A stretch of DNA of 11,114 nt from an uncultured bacterium (GTDB taxonomy: Bacteria > Patescibacteriota > Minisyncoccia > Phycocordibacterales > UBA5272). The translations under genes and the position numbers were made by a program. The notes under the pieces are model-generated. The model was not told where the DNA came from. It was given only the letters and a program-made list of their open reading frames with translations, and searched no databases. This document shows positions 1 through 6,353 of this stretch, one piece after another (the stretch's first letter is position 1; each line of letters begins with the position of its first letter). The stretch lies in assembly GCA_903834855.1 (NCBI GenBank), contig CAILKS010000025.1:1-11114 (forward strand), read 5' to 3'.

Positions 1-25
1 CCCTTCGGGACCGCGCTTTAGAATT
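1..25 (-). terminator. Partial hairpin at window edge, probable pth terminator
   Basis: On the minus strand, after the pth stop codon and a short repeat array, the sequence reads AAAGCGCGGTCCC, then GAA, then GGG at the window edge. This fits the left arm, loop and first bases of the right arm of a strong GC-rich hairpin cut by the window border. The position downstream of pth suggests a transcription terminator. The right arm and any U-tract lie outside, so this is inference. Confidence 0.4.
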
Positions 26-45
26 GTATTTTTCTTATTGTATTT

Positions 46-73
46 TCTGTAATCTGCTTTCTGTCGACTGTTA
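46..73 (-). repeat. Heptamer array starting at the pth stop codon
   Basis: Read on the minus strand, four 7-bp units follow each other, the first (TAACAGT) beginning with the pth stop codon and the next three ending in CAGA. A copy of the 12-mer AAATACAATAAG follows at 34-45. The hisS 3' end has the same plan: stop codon inside TAACAGT, 7-bp units, then the same 12-mer. The role is unknown. Confidence 0.5.
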
Positions 74-601
74 TCTATTATAGACTTCCATCGCTTTCTG
101 ATACCCATCACTTGCTATCATTTTTATTGCACCCAAAACATTTGTTGAAATAACTTTCATAGCAATAATTTCTTCTTCTGACATTCTTCCTAAGACATAT
201 TTAGCCACATCTTCACCTGTCGGGGTATTAACTGTTCCATCTTCGTTTATTTTAGCTATACCAATACGTATACGTATAAAATCTTTTGTACCAAGTGATT
301 CTATAATACTTTTCACACCATTATGCCCACCATCTCCCCTATCATAAGAAATGCGGATACTTCCAACTGGCAAATCTTTATCATCATAAACCACAATTAA
401 TTCTCTGCCTTCATGATATTTTAAATATTCTGAAACAGCTTTACCGCTTTCATTCATAAAAGTCGTCGGCATAAAAACTTCACACATTGAAATATTTTTT
501 ATATCTTCTGTTATATGTGAAAGTACAACACGCCCAGCATTATGGCGTGTGTTCTCGTATTCTTTACCAGGATTGCCTAGTGGCACAATCGTAAATATCA
601 T
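71..601 (-). CDS. pth: Peptidyl-tRNA hydrolase (Pth), shortened form
   Basis: Cytoplasmic enzyme that cleaves the ester bond of peptidyl-tRNAs dropped by stalled ribosomes and so recycles tRNA. The 176-residue protein shows the family landmarks: LGNPG at 8-12 with Asn10, TRHNAG with the catalytic His20, TFMNESGKAV with Asn50, DDKDLP with Asp73 and GGHNG with Asn94. These correspond to N10, H20, N68, D93 and N114 of the E. coli enzyme. The 18-20 residue offset after His20 shows that the strand segment between the HNAG and FMN motifs is missing, so the protein is shorter than the usual 185-195 residues. The ATG has no Shine-Dalgarno; an extended -10 lies 6 nt before it. The gene is divergent from lepB. 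Identity is secure; the deletion is the odd feature. Confidence 0.95.
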   Translation of the reverse strand: MIFTIVPLGNPGKEYENTRHNAGRVVLSHITEDIKNISMCEVFMPTTFMNESGKAVSEYLKYHEGRELIVVYDDKDLPVGSIRISYDRGDGGHNGVKSIIESLGTKDFIRIRIGIAKINEDGTVNTPTGEDVAKYVLGRMSEEEIIAMKVISTNVLGAIKMIASDGYQKAMEVYNR

Positions 602-616
602 GAATATAGTGTACCA
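602..616 (-). promoter_or_regulatory. Extended -10 promoter of pth, leaderless start
   Basis: On the minus strand TGGTACACT (TG, one base, then TACACT) is followed by six bases and then the pth ATG. With a normal -10 to start-site distance, transcription would begin at or next to the ATG, giving a leaderless mRNA. No GGAG-like site precedes the ATG. Confidence 0.5.
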
Positions 617-663
617 CAGAGAATTATATGTCTTATTGGGGTATATTTCGAGATTAAGCCACT

Positions 664-756
664 AATTTTCAATTTTACAATTATCAATTTTCAAAAATAA
701 ATACAATAAGAATGCCCTGCATCTGTTTGAAAATTGATAATTGATAATTGATAATT
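664..756. repeat. Inverted pair of GANAATT heptamer arrays between pth and lepB
   Basis: The right array (729-756, plus) holds four exact 7-bp units, GAAAATT then three GATAATT. The left array (664-692, minus) holds four similar units, one of 8 bp. Together they give a 17-bp perfect inverted repeat (679-695 with 726-742) around a centre that contains AAATACAATAAG at 699-710. The pair sits in the divergent promoter region. Rather than a terminator, it looks like a dispersed repeat that can fold as a long AT-rich hairpin. Confidence 0.75.
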
Positions 757-762
757 ATTTTA

Positions 763-793
763 TGTTGCATAACATAAAATCTCTCTATATACT
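763..793 (+). promoter_or_regulatory. Putative lepB promoter
   Basis: TATACT at 788-793 lies 9 nt before the lepB ATG, so transcription would start only a few bases before the codon (near-leaderless). A weak -35 match, TTGCAT at 763-768, is 19 bp upstream. There is no Shine-Dalgarno. Confidence 0.4.
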
Positions 794-802
794 GACCACA
801 TA

Positions 803-1531
803 ATGATGAATTCTTTACTGCAGTCCATACTCGATTCATTCACAGATGTAACACAGAATTCTTTTTCTATAGTTATATTTCTTTTGCTGGGACTTTTTAT
901 CTTAGCACTTATTCTTGCTATATTTTTTCCATTTTGGCATAAGTTACTAATTCGTTTAAAACTTTTAACAGAAGATGAAAAACCATCCTCGATGCTTCTG
1001 TGGTTTGTTGCAGTAATAATTATTGTAAAATTAATTCAAGCATTTATTGTTCAACCATTTATAGTTGATGGTGGTTCAATGCTTCCAACTTTTCATAATA
1101 AAGAATTCCTTTTGGTAGATAAACTTTCATATTTAATTGGAAAACCAGCTCGTGGAGACGTCATGATTTTCAAATTTTATGAAGGTACAGCTAATCAATA
1201 CACAGGAAAATATTTAATTAAACGTGTTATAGGATTACCTGGAGATAGACTAGTCATTAAAAATGCTGTTACAACTATTTATAACGCACAAAATCCAAAT
1301 GGTTTTATCTTAGATGAGTCTTATATAACCTTAAAAGACCCACTTAAGGAAACAGATATAACTTTGGATTCTACTCATTATTTCATGATGGGGGACAATA
1401 GAGCCCAAAGTTATGACAGTCGTTCATGGGGGGCGCTTGATGAAAAAGATATAAGAGGACAAGTGCTGTTAAGGGTGTTACCATTCTCACTTTTCTCTTA
1501 TGAGCCTGGGCAGCATATCTATAAACAATAA
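803..1531 (+). CDS. lepB: Signal peptidase I
   Basis: Membrane-bound serine protease (Ser/Lys dyad, family S26) that removes signal peptides from proteins exported by the Sec pathway. The 242-residue protein has two hydrophobic N-terminal segments (about 20-43 and 64-83), which would place the catalytic domain outside the membrane. The motifs are in order: GGSMLPT with nucleophile Ser92, RGDVMIF at 117-123, IKRVIGLPGD with general-base Lys140, and MGDNR..SYDSRSWG at 196-210. The length is normal. The ATG at 803 is the first of two adjacent ATGs, and either could serve; neither has a ribosome binding site. The hisS start lies 4 nt beyond the stop codon, so the two genes are probably co-transcribed. 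Confidence 0.96.
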   Translation: MMNSLLQSILDSFTDVTQNSFSIVIFLLLGLFILALILAIFFPFWHKLLIRLKLLTEDEKPSSMLLWFVAVIIIVKLIQAFIVQPFIVDGGSMLPTFHNKEFLLVDKLSYLIGKPARGDVMIFKFYEGTANQYTGKYLIKRVIGLPGDRLVIKNAVTTIYNAQNPNGFILDESYITLKDPLKETDITLDSTHYFMMGDNRAQSYDSRSWGALDEKDIRGQVLLRVLPFSLFSYEPGQHIYKQ

Positions 1532-1535
1532 ATTT

Positions 1536-2852
1536 ATGAATAACGAAGACACAAAAAAAGAAATAGTTAAAAAAGAAGTACCTACATCACTAAAAGGAAT
1601 GGATGATCTTTTCGACGAACAATATTATGCCTTCCAAGGAATTTTTGAAAAAGCTCAAGAGGTTGCTGTTTATTATGGATTTAAACCAATAGAAACTCCC
1701 CTACTTGAACAAGAAGAGGTTTTCGTTTCAGCCATAGGTGAAGGAACAGATATCATAGACAAAGAAATGTATACCTTTAAGACAAAAGGTGGTGAAAGAC
1801 TAGCTGTTCGTCCAGAATATACAGCGGCTGTTATGCGTGCATATTTGGAACATGGCATGATGAATATGCCACAACCTATAATGCTATATTCATATGGTGC
1901 TACTTTTAGACATGACAAACCTCAACGTGGACGATGGAGACAGTTCAGACAATTTAATTTAGAAATATTAGGAACAACAAAATCAATTGCTGATGCACTT
2001 ATTATTCGTACTTTAATGACAATTCTTGAAGAGTACGGGTTTAAAGATTTAATAATTGATATTAATTCAATGGGAGATAAAGAAACTCGCCCACTATTTA
2101 TTAAAGATTTAGTTAATTATTATAAAAAACATTTAGATATTTTATGTAAGGATTGTAACGATCGCATAAAAAATAATCCGCTTCGTTTACTTGACTGCAA
2201 ACAACCACAATGTCAGCCGTTAAAAGAAAATGCACCGTCATCAATTTCTTTCCTTTCAAATGATGCTAGAAAACATTTCAAAGAAGTTCTTCAATATTTG
2301 GAAGAAATGGGAATACCTTATCGTGTAAATAATTCTCTTGTTCGTGGACAAAGCTATTATACTCGTACTGTTTTTGAAGTTATAAAAGTAGATGTCGGTG
2401 AAGATGGAAAAGAAAAAGAAATTACAATCACAGGTGGTGGCAGATATGATAATTTAGCAAAAATGATGGGTAGTAAAAAAGATGTACCATCAGTTGGAAC
2501 AGGTCTTAGTATGGAACGCATAATGATGTTTGAAGAATGTAAAAAGATTGCACCAAGAATTATGAAAGCTCCAAAAGTATATTTTATACAACTTGGGTTT
2601 GAGGCAAAACTAAAAAGTTTATGTATTATGGAAGTATTACGTAAAGCACATATTCCTGTACATCAATCTGTCGCCAGAGAAACTTTAGGTGCGCAATTAT
2701 CATTAGCAGAAAAAATGAAAATTCCATACTGTATTATTTTTGGTCAAAAAGAAGCTATGGATAACACTGTTATTGTTCGTAATATGACTACACATTCACA
2801 GGATACGGTGAAGATTGACGCGCTGTCAGATTATATTAAACACTTGAAGTAA
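1536..2852 (+). CDS. hisS: Histidyl-tRNA synthetase
   Basis: Class II aminoacyl-tRNA synthetase that charges tRNA-His. From the ATG at 1536 the protein has 438 residues. It shows VRPEYTA (about 91-97), motif 2 (TFRHDKPQRGRWRQF, from 124), the insertion domain with four cysteines (204, 207, 221, 226), the HisA motif LVRG..YY with catalytic Arg270, TGGGRYD, motif 3 (VGTGLSMER, about 320-328) and a C-terminal anticodon-binding domain (about 345-438). The start at 1536 is preferred over 1500 because the latter overlaps lepB by 32 nt and adds residues lacking family similarity. Odd points: HisA has Gln-Ser where Leu-Asp is usual, and RPEGTA reads RPEYTA. The full-length domain set argues against the paralogue HisZ. 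Confidence 0.95.
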   Translation: MNNEDTKKEIVKKEVPTSLKGMDDLFDEQYYAFQGIFEKAQEVAVYYGFKPIETPLLEQEEVFVSAIGEGTDIIDKEMYTFKTKGGERLAVRPEYTAAVMRAYLEHGMMNMPQPIMLYSYGATFRHDKPQRGRWRQFRQFNLEILGTTKSIADALIIRTLMTILEEYGFKDLIIDINSMGDKETRPLFIKDLVNYYKKHLDILCKDCNDRIKNNPLRLLDCKQPQCQPLKENAPSSISFLSNDARKHFKEVLQYLEEMGIPYRVNNSLVRGQSYYTRTVFEVIKVDVGEDGKEKEITITGGGRYDNLAKMMGSKKDVPSVGTGLSMERIMMFEECKKIAPRIMKAPKVYFIQLGFEAKLKSLCIMEVLRKAHIPVHQSVARETLGAQLSLAEKMKIPYCIIFGQKEAMDNTVIVRNMTTHSQDTVKIDALSDYIKHLK

Positions 2853-2891
2853 CAGTTGGTAGCTCGTAGCAGATAGAATGTAGCTAGTGCA
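2850..2891 (+). repeat. Heptamer array overlapping the hisS stop codon
   Basis: From the stop codon the sequence can be cut into six 7-bp units. Units two to five carry TAG at the same place (for example TGGTAGC, TCGTAGC, ATGTAGC), so TAG returns every 7 nt. The first unit, TAACAGT, is identical to the one at the pth stop codon. The array leads directly into the terminator hairpin. Confidence 0.55.
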
Positions 2892-2892
2892 G

Positions 2893-2940
2893 AAATACAA
2901 TAAGTGGCGCCTACGGCGCCACTTATTGTATTTTATTTTG
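2893..2940 (+). terminator. Long perfect hairpin terminator after hisS
   Basis: A perfect stem runs from 2893-2911 to 2915-2933 (AATACAATAAGTGGCGCC and its complement) around a 3-nt TAC loop, followed by TTTTATTTTG. The GC-rich top and T-rich tail fit an intrinsic terminator ending the lepB-hisS transcript. The arms contain the recurring 12-mer AAATACAATAAG and its complement. Confidence 0.85.
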
Positions 2941-2941
2941 T

Positions 2942-2970
2942 TTGACAACTTATCATTAAATATATAGAGT
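2942..2970 (+). promoter_or_regulatory. Promoter of the diguanylate cyclase gene
   Basis: TTGACA at 2942-2947 and TAGAGT at 2965-2970 are 17 bp apart, an ideal spacing. A TATAAT at 2972-2977 is an alternative -10 but lacks a well-placed -35. The leader would be about 50 nt. A Shine-Dalgarno (CGGAGA around 3016-3021) precedes the ATG at 3028. Confidence 0.55.
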
Positions 2971-3027
2971 CTATAATGATTGTTCTAAACTTCACTCAAA
3001 TTTCACTTAACTAATCGGAGACAAAAA

Positions 3028-3954
3028 ATGTTTAACCAAGGAACAGCCCTTTCGATGGAGGACGCTGTGAGGCTAATTAATGCCTTCAACAATCTAGCGG
3101 AAAAGACTTCGTCCGGTGCTTTTGAAATTGATTTCACGAGGTCAAAAAATTCTGCTCAACGCATGACTCATGAGATTTATAAGCTTTTAGGCTTAAAAAC
3201 TAAGAACTTTGAATACTGGTTTCCATTATCATTCAATCCATGGAACGAAGATTCAAAACCAGTAATACGAGAAGCTTTACTTGCCACAAAAAATAGAGGC
3301 ATACCTTATTGTCTGGAACTCCAAGTCACTACAAATAAAGGTAGGAAATTTTGGATACATACCACAGGAATACCAATAATCGAGAATGGCACAGTGGTGA
3401 GAATACTAGGAACCATACAAGATATTACTGTACGCAAGGAGCTTGAAGAGAAATTACGAGAGGAGGGTCTAACTGATGGTCTCACAGAGATACCGAATAG
3501 ACGTCATTTCTTGGGACAGTATCCGGTAGAAGTAATTCGTGCCAAAAGACTTGGGGTTCCGCTGTCAATAATGATAATTGATCTAGATAATTTCAAAAAA
3601 GTCAATGACACCTATGGACACCCATATGGCGATGATGTATTGAAAGAACTAGGTCAGTTTTTAGGAACATCCAGACGTGCTACAGATTTGGTTAATCGTT
3701 ATGGTGGTGAGGAATTTACCATCATATTACCTTCAACAGATCTGACTGCTACTTGTAAGATAGCTCAACAGTTGGTGGAAAAATTCAGAAAAATAAAGTT
3801 TATTACCCCAGATGGCGAAGATCTTTATTTAACGATTAGCGTTGGTGCTACCGAATTATTGCTAACAGAAACGTCCGACGATTTACTTAAGCGGGCTGAT
3901 GCCAATTTATACATAGCAAAGAATTCTGGGAGAAACTGTGTTGTCTGCTCATAA
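3028..3954 (+). CDS. PAS-GGDEF diguanylate cyclase
   Basis: Predicted to make cyclic di-GMP from two GTP. The 308-residue protein has no membrane segment or signal peptide, so it should be cytoplasmic. Residues of about 24-136 form a PAS domain with a PAC end (ILGTIQDITVRKELEEKL, a typical PAS-GGDEF linker). Residues of about 145-305 form the GGDEF domain: DGLTEIPNRR at 150-159, IIDLDNFKKVND with metal-binding Asp185, and an intact GGEEF active site at 226-230. RATD at 217-220, five residues before GGEEF, matches the allosteric inhibition site (RxxD) for product feedback. It has its own promoter, Shine-Dalgarno and terminator, and seems richer in GC than the neighbouring core genes, which hints at later acquisition. 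The ligand of the PAS domain cannot be told from sequence. Confidence 0.92.
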   Translation: MFNQGTALSMEDAVRLINAFNNLAEKTSSGAFEIDFTRSKNSAQRMTHEIYKLLGLKTKNFEYWFPLSFNPWNEDSKPVIREALLATKNRGIPYCLELQVTTNKGRKFWIHTTGIPIIENGTVVRILGTIQDITVRKELEEKLREEGLTDGLTEIPNRRHFLGQYPVEVIRAKRLGVPLSIMIIDLDNFKKVNDTYGHPYGDDVLKELGQFLGTSRRATDLVNRYGGEEFTIILPSTDLTATCKIAQQLVEKFRKIKFITPDGEDLYLTISVGATELLLTETSDDLLKRADANLYIAKNSGRNCVVCS

Positions 3955-3977
3955 AAAGCAGTACTAGCCTGATACTT

Positions 3978-3991
3978 GTATCTAAAGTCTA
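3978..3991 (-). repeat. Two TAGA-type heptamers after the GGDEF gene
   Basis: On the minus strand TAGACTT is followed by TAGATAC. This is a minimal copy of the TAGAYNT family seen elsewhere in the window. On its own it would not be convincing; the call rests on the longer arrays. Confidence 0.35.
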
Positions 3992-3994
3992 GTG

Positions 3995-4033
3995 AACCCT
4001 CCAATGTCTTGATTGATATTGGGGGGTTTTCAT
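3995..4033 (+). terminator. Terminator after the diguanylate cyclase gene
   Basis: Arms 3995-4008 (AACCCTCCAATGTC) and 4015-4028 pair over 14 bp with two G-T wobbles around a 6-nt loop, followed by a short T-rich tail. It lies 41 nt after the GGDEF stop codon and upstream of the rpsU promoter. Confidence 0.75.
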
Positions 4034-4066
4034 TTATGGAAAAGTTTGTGAGTCATCTATAAAACC

Positions 4067-4096
4067 CTTGCTTATGGCTTATTTTCATGTTAGAAT
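4067..4096 (+). promoter_or_regulatory. Promoter of rpsU, near-leaderless
   Basis: TTGCTT at 4067-4072 and the extended -10 TGTTAGAAT (4088-4096) are 18 bp apart. Transcription would start near 4103, just before the ATG at 4108 and downstream of the earlier in-frame ATG at 4087. This decides the start codon of rpsU. Confidence 0.5.
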
Positions 4097-4107
4097 TGCA
4101 CCTACAT

Positions 4108-4356
4108 ATGTCAAATACAAACGTTGAAGTCAAAAAGAACCCAAGCGAAAATGCTCTTTCTTTGGTACGTCGTTTTCAAAAGCGCGTACAAGAGTCCGGT
4201 GTTTTACCTCGTGTTCGTGGTATTCGTTACAATATTCGTCCATTATCTGAACTTAAAAACAAGCGTGCTAAGTTAAAGAAACTCAAGAATCTTGCAAAAT
4301 ACGAACAGGATAAGAGAATGGGTAAGGTTGTAGAACGAAAGAAAGGAAGAAGATAA
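4108..4356 (+). CDS. rpsU: 30S ribosomal protein S21
   Basis: Small-subunit protein near the mRNA exit side and the anti-Shine-Dalgarno region of the 30S subunit. The 82-residue protein is very basic and keeps the S21 pattern: VEVKKNPSENALSLVRRFQKRVQESGVLPRVR, shown here as the stretch from about residue 6 to 37, then a Lys/Arg-rich tail ending KKGRR. It is somewhat longer than the typical 65-71 residues. An in-frame ATG at 4087 would add seven residues, but it falls inside the predicted -10 box, so 4108 is chosen. There is no Shine-Dalgarno. It is followed by ybeY on the same strand, separated by an inverted heptamer pair. Confidence 0.9.
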   Translation: MSNTNVEVKKNPSENALSLVRRFQKRVQESGVLPRVRGIRYNIRPLSELKNKRAKLKKLKNLAKYEQDKRMGKVVERKKGRR

Positions 4357-4360
4357 TAGA

Positions 4361-4449
4361 ATATCTAAGGTCTAATTTCTAATTGACCTAATGAATTCTT
4401 CATGTATTATATTAGACCTTAGAAATTAGGTTAATTAGACCTTAAATCT
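4361..4449. repeat. Inverted TAGA heptamer arrays between rpsU and ybeY
   Basis: The left array (4361-4390, minus) and the right array (4413-4449, plus) share the units TAGACCT and TAGAAAT and a 9-bp variant starting TAGGT. They are complementary and could fold into an imperfect hairpin around 4391-4412. The right array runs up to the base before the ybeY ATG. The gap holds no gene, and no clear terminator or ribosome binding site is visible, so rpsU and ybeY may be one transcript. Confidence 0.65.
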
Positions 4450-4450
4450 T

Positions 4451-4849
4451 ATGTCATTATACGAGACAAAAAATCTAAATGTAATCCGGAAAAAAGGAAG
4501 TCTACCAGACATTCCTTTTCTTGCTATCAAAGAAAAAATTCTTGGTAAAAGTTATTCTCTAACTATTATTTTTTGTACACCAAAAGAATCACAGGAAAAA
4601 AATAAGGCTTATCGTGATAAAAATTACCCAACAAATATTCTTTCATTCCCATTAGATAAAAATGAAGGTGAAATTTATATTTCGCTAGCAACTGCCAGAG
4701 CTGATGCTAAAAATTTTGATATGACTTATGAAAAATTCCTTCATCTTCTTATAATTCATGGAATATTACATTTGAAAGGACACGATCATAGTAGTACAAT
4801 GGAGAAGTTAGAAGATTCATATTTAAATAAATTTTACACAATTGATTAA
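4451..4849 (+). CDS. ybeY: Endoribonuclease YbeY, rRNA maturation factor
   Basis: Zinc-dependent single-strand endoribonuclease involved in 16S rRNA 3'-end maturation and ribosome quality control in studied bacteria. The 132-residue protein carries the diagnostic HGILHLKGHDH at 103-113, giving His103, His107 and His113 as metal ligands (H-x3-H-x5-H). It also has NKAYRDKNYPTNILSFP at 51-67, the conserved upstream motif, and GEIYIS at 73-78. It is a little shorter than the usual 150 or so residues, mostly at the N-terminus. The ATG at 4451 has no Shine-Dalgarno and abuts the heptamer array. Its place between rpsU and ftsA fits a role in 30S maturation next to a 30S protein gene. Confidence 0.93.
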   Translation: MSLYETKNLNVIRKKGSLPDIPFLAIKEKILGKSYSLTIIFCTPKESQEKNKAYRDKNYPTNILSFPLDKNEGEIYISLATARADAKNFDMTYEKFLHLLIIHGILHLKGHDHSSTMEKLEDSYLNKFYTID

Positions 4850-4881
4850 ATTGTAGAAATTTAAAATTCAGAGTTGGATGA

Positions 4882-4955
4882 AGTTCGAGGAATCAAAGTG
4901 TGCGAATATGGAAACGTACAAGTAGTACGATGACATTATAAGCACACGAAGATGA
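4882..4955 (+). repeat. Structured dispersed element, copy 3 (ybeY-ftsA gap)
   Basis: Contains CGTACAAGTAGTACG (4915-4929), a 5-bp stem with a 5-nt loop, followed by ATGAC. It is enclosed by an outer stem GTGTGC (4898-4903) with GCACAC (4942-4947). CGAGG (4886-4890) lies before and CGAAGATGA after the outer stem. The copies at 7638 and 9594 have the same order on the opposite strand but a different outer-stem sequence. It lies about 33 nt after the ybeY stop codon and shortly before ftsA. It could be an RNA element or a DNA hairpin repeat. Confidence 0.6.
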
Positions 4956-4973
4956 CAAAGAAATTCGCCAATT

Positions 4974-6158
4974 ATGAACTTTAAAACCGTGGCTAATAAA
5001 CAACCTGACTTAATTATTGGAATAGATATAGGCAGCTCATATATTCGAGCTGTTGGATGCATTCATGAAGAAGGCGTCCGTTTTCCTACTGTCATTTCAA
5101 GTTACAAAAAATCTATAGAAGGTGTAGAGCGTGGGGTCATAACTTCCAAAGATGAAGTCACTCAGGCTATTATCGAAGCTGTTAATAAAATAGAAGATGA
5201 AGTTGGAAGAAGTGCCACATATACTCTTGTATCTCTTGGCGCGCTATTATTATCTTCACATCATGCCAATGGCCACACCCAAGTATCGCGCGGAGATGCA
5301 CAAGTTACTGATTTAGATATTGAAAATGCGATAAAAGATGCAACCCGTGGAGTACCAGATATAAGAAATAAATCTGTAGTTCATACTATTCCTATTAAAT
5401 ATAAATTAGATGGAAATGAAGTCTTGGGAGATGCGCTCGGTGTGCGTGGTAATAGACTTGAAGTAAAAACACTTTTTGTCACATACCCACTCAAAGCAAT
5501 GAATGTTTTTAAAGAAGTATTAGAAGATGCTGGCATACAAGTAACAGATATTGTTGCTGGTCCAATTGCTGAAAGTATTTCCCTTTTAACAAAAAAACAA
5601 AAAACTGCTGGTGCCTTACTTTTAAATATTGGGTCTGGTGTGACTTCTGTTTTAGTTTATGAAAATAATATTCCACTACTTGTCTCCACAATACCAGTTG
5701 GAGGAGATGACATTACAAAAGATATCGCTCTTGGATTAAAAATAACTCTTGAAGAAGCAGAAGACATAAAATGTGGTAAAGGCTCACATCACTATTCTAT
5801 TAAAAAAGTTGAAGAAATAATCGAAGCAAGATTAGAAGATCTTTGTGTAAAAATAAATAAAGAATTAGACAGAATACATCGTCGTGAATTATTGCCAGCT
5901 GGAGTTATTGTTTGTGGTGGAAGTACACTTGTTCCACGTCTTGAAAATATTTTAAGAAATGAATTAAAACTTCCAATTAAAATAACAAATACTGAATTAG
6001 TAAGATTAACAAATGATAAATTACGAGATACTAGTTGGGCGCGAGTTTATGGACTCACATTCCTTGCCCCAAATGATAAAGACTTAGACGTCTTTAAAGA
6101 TCTTTTGTCATCTTTTTTTGCTCGTGTTAAAAGAGTTTTTTCTCAATTCCTCCCTTAG
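4974..6158 (+). CDS. ftsA: Cell division protein FtsA
   Basis: Actin-like ATPase that tethers FtsZ filaments to the membrane and recruits the divisome. The 394-residue protein has the phosphate-1 motif IIGIDIGSS (Asp18), an SHS2-type region around 85-165, the phosphate-2 region LLLNIGSGVTS (215-225), PVGGDDITKDIALGL (241-255), the adenosine-type motif CGGSTLVPRLENIL (314-327) and a C-terminal amphipathic helix (about 377-394, LLSSFFARVKRVFSQFLP) that would serve as membrane anchor. The phosphate-2 Asp of the usual DIGGGTT is Asn218 here, which is unusual. No Shine-Dalgarno precedes the ATG. ftsZ follows after a 195-nt gap, the classical pairing; MreB or DnaK are excluded by the C-terminal helix and this context. 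Confidence 0.94.
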   Translation: MNFKTVANKQPDLIIGIDIGSSYIRAVGCIHEEGVRFPTVISSYKKSIEGVERGVITSKDEVTQAIIEAVNKIEDEVGRSATYTLVSLGALLLSSHHANGHTQVSRGDAQVTDLDIENAIKDATRGVPDIRNKSVVHTIPIKYKLDGNEVLGDALGVRGNRLEVKTLFVTYPLKAMNVFKEVLEDAGIQVTDIVAGPIAESISLLTKKQKTAGALLLNIGSGVTSVLVYENNIPLLVSTIPVGGDDITKDIALGLKITLEEAEDIKCGKGSHHYSIKKVEEIIEARLEDLCVKINKELDRIHRRELLPAGVIVCGGSTLVPRLENILRNELKLPIKITNTELVRLTNDKLRDTSWARVYGLTFLAPNDKDLDVFKDLLSSFFARVKRVFSQFLP

Positions 6159-6161
6159 GGG

Positions 6162-6268
6162 TAGATGGCAGATTTTAGACTTTAGATTTTAGATTAACCT
6201 TAATTTATAAGGATAATCTTGGTTTTAGCAATGCCGTCTAAAATCTAATGTCTACTGTCTAAAGTCTA
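6162..6268. repeat. Inverted TAGA heptamer arrays between ftsA and ftsZ
   Basis: Five 7-bp units on plus (6162-6196) start 3 nt after the ftsA stop codon; they include TAGACTT and end with TAGATTT then TAGATTA. Five units on minus (6234-6268) include TAGACAG and TAGACAT. The arrays face each other around a 37-nt centre with a small hairpin (CCTTA and TAAGG). The last three units of the left array are identical to the complement of 10640-10660. Only the ftsZ promoter occupies the rest of this gap. Confidence 0.8.
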
Positions 6269-6291
6269 TTCCAATGACACGAATTTTCTCT

Positions 6292-6321
6292 TTGCACAAG
6301 ATACCTGAACTTTGCTATAGT
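6292..6321 (+). promoter_or_regulatory. ftsZ promoter
   Basis: TTGCAC at 6292-6297 and the extended -10 TGCTATAGT at 6313-6321 are 18 bp apart. The start site would be near 6328, giving a short AT-rich leader of about 26 nt without a Shine-Dalgarno. ftsZ can therefore be expressed separately from ftsA. Confidence 0.6.
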
Positions 6322-6353
6322 TTGTATATTAATCATCATATTTTATTATTCTT

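Noticed and set aside
1500..1535. An earlier ATG for hisS at 1500
   Set aside because: It overlaps the lepB end by 32 nt, adds residues with no family similarity and has no ribosome binding site; the ATG at 1536 gives a normal 4-nt gap.
2972..2977. TATAAT as the -10 of the GGDEF gene
   Set aside because: It is 24 bp from TTGACA, too far; TAGAGT at 2965 has 17-bp spacing. It may still contribute.
4087..4107. An earlier ATG for rpsU at 4087
   Set aside because: It lies in the predicted -10 region, and the extra seven residues do not match S21.
6162..6268. Heptamer arrays as a CRISPR array
   Set aside because: Units are 7 bp without spacers, and no cas gene is present.
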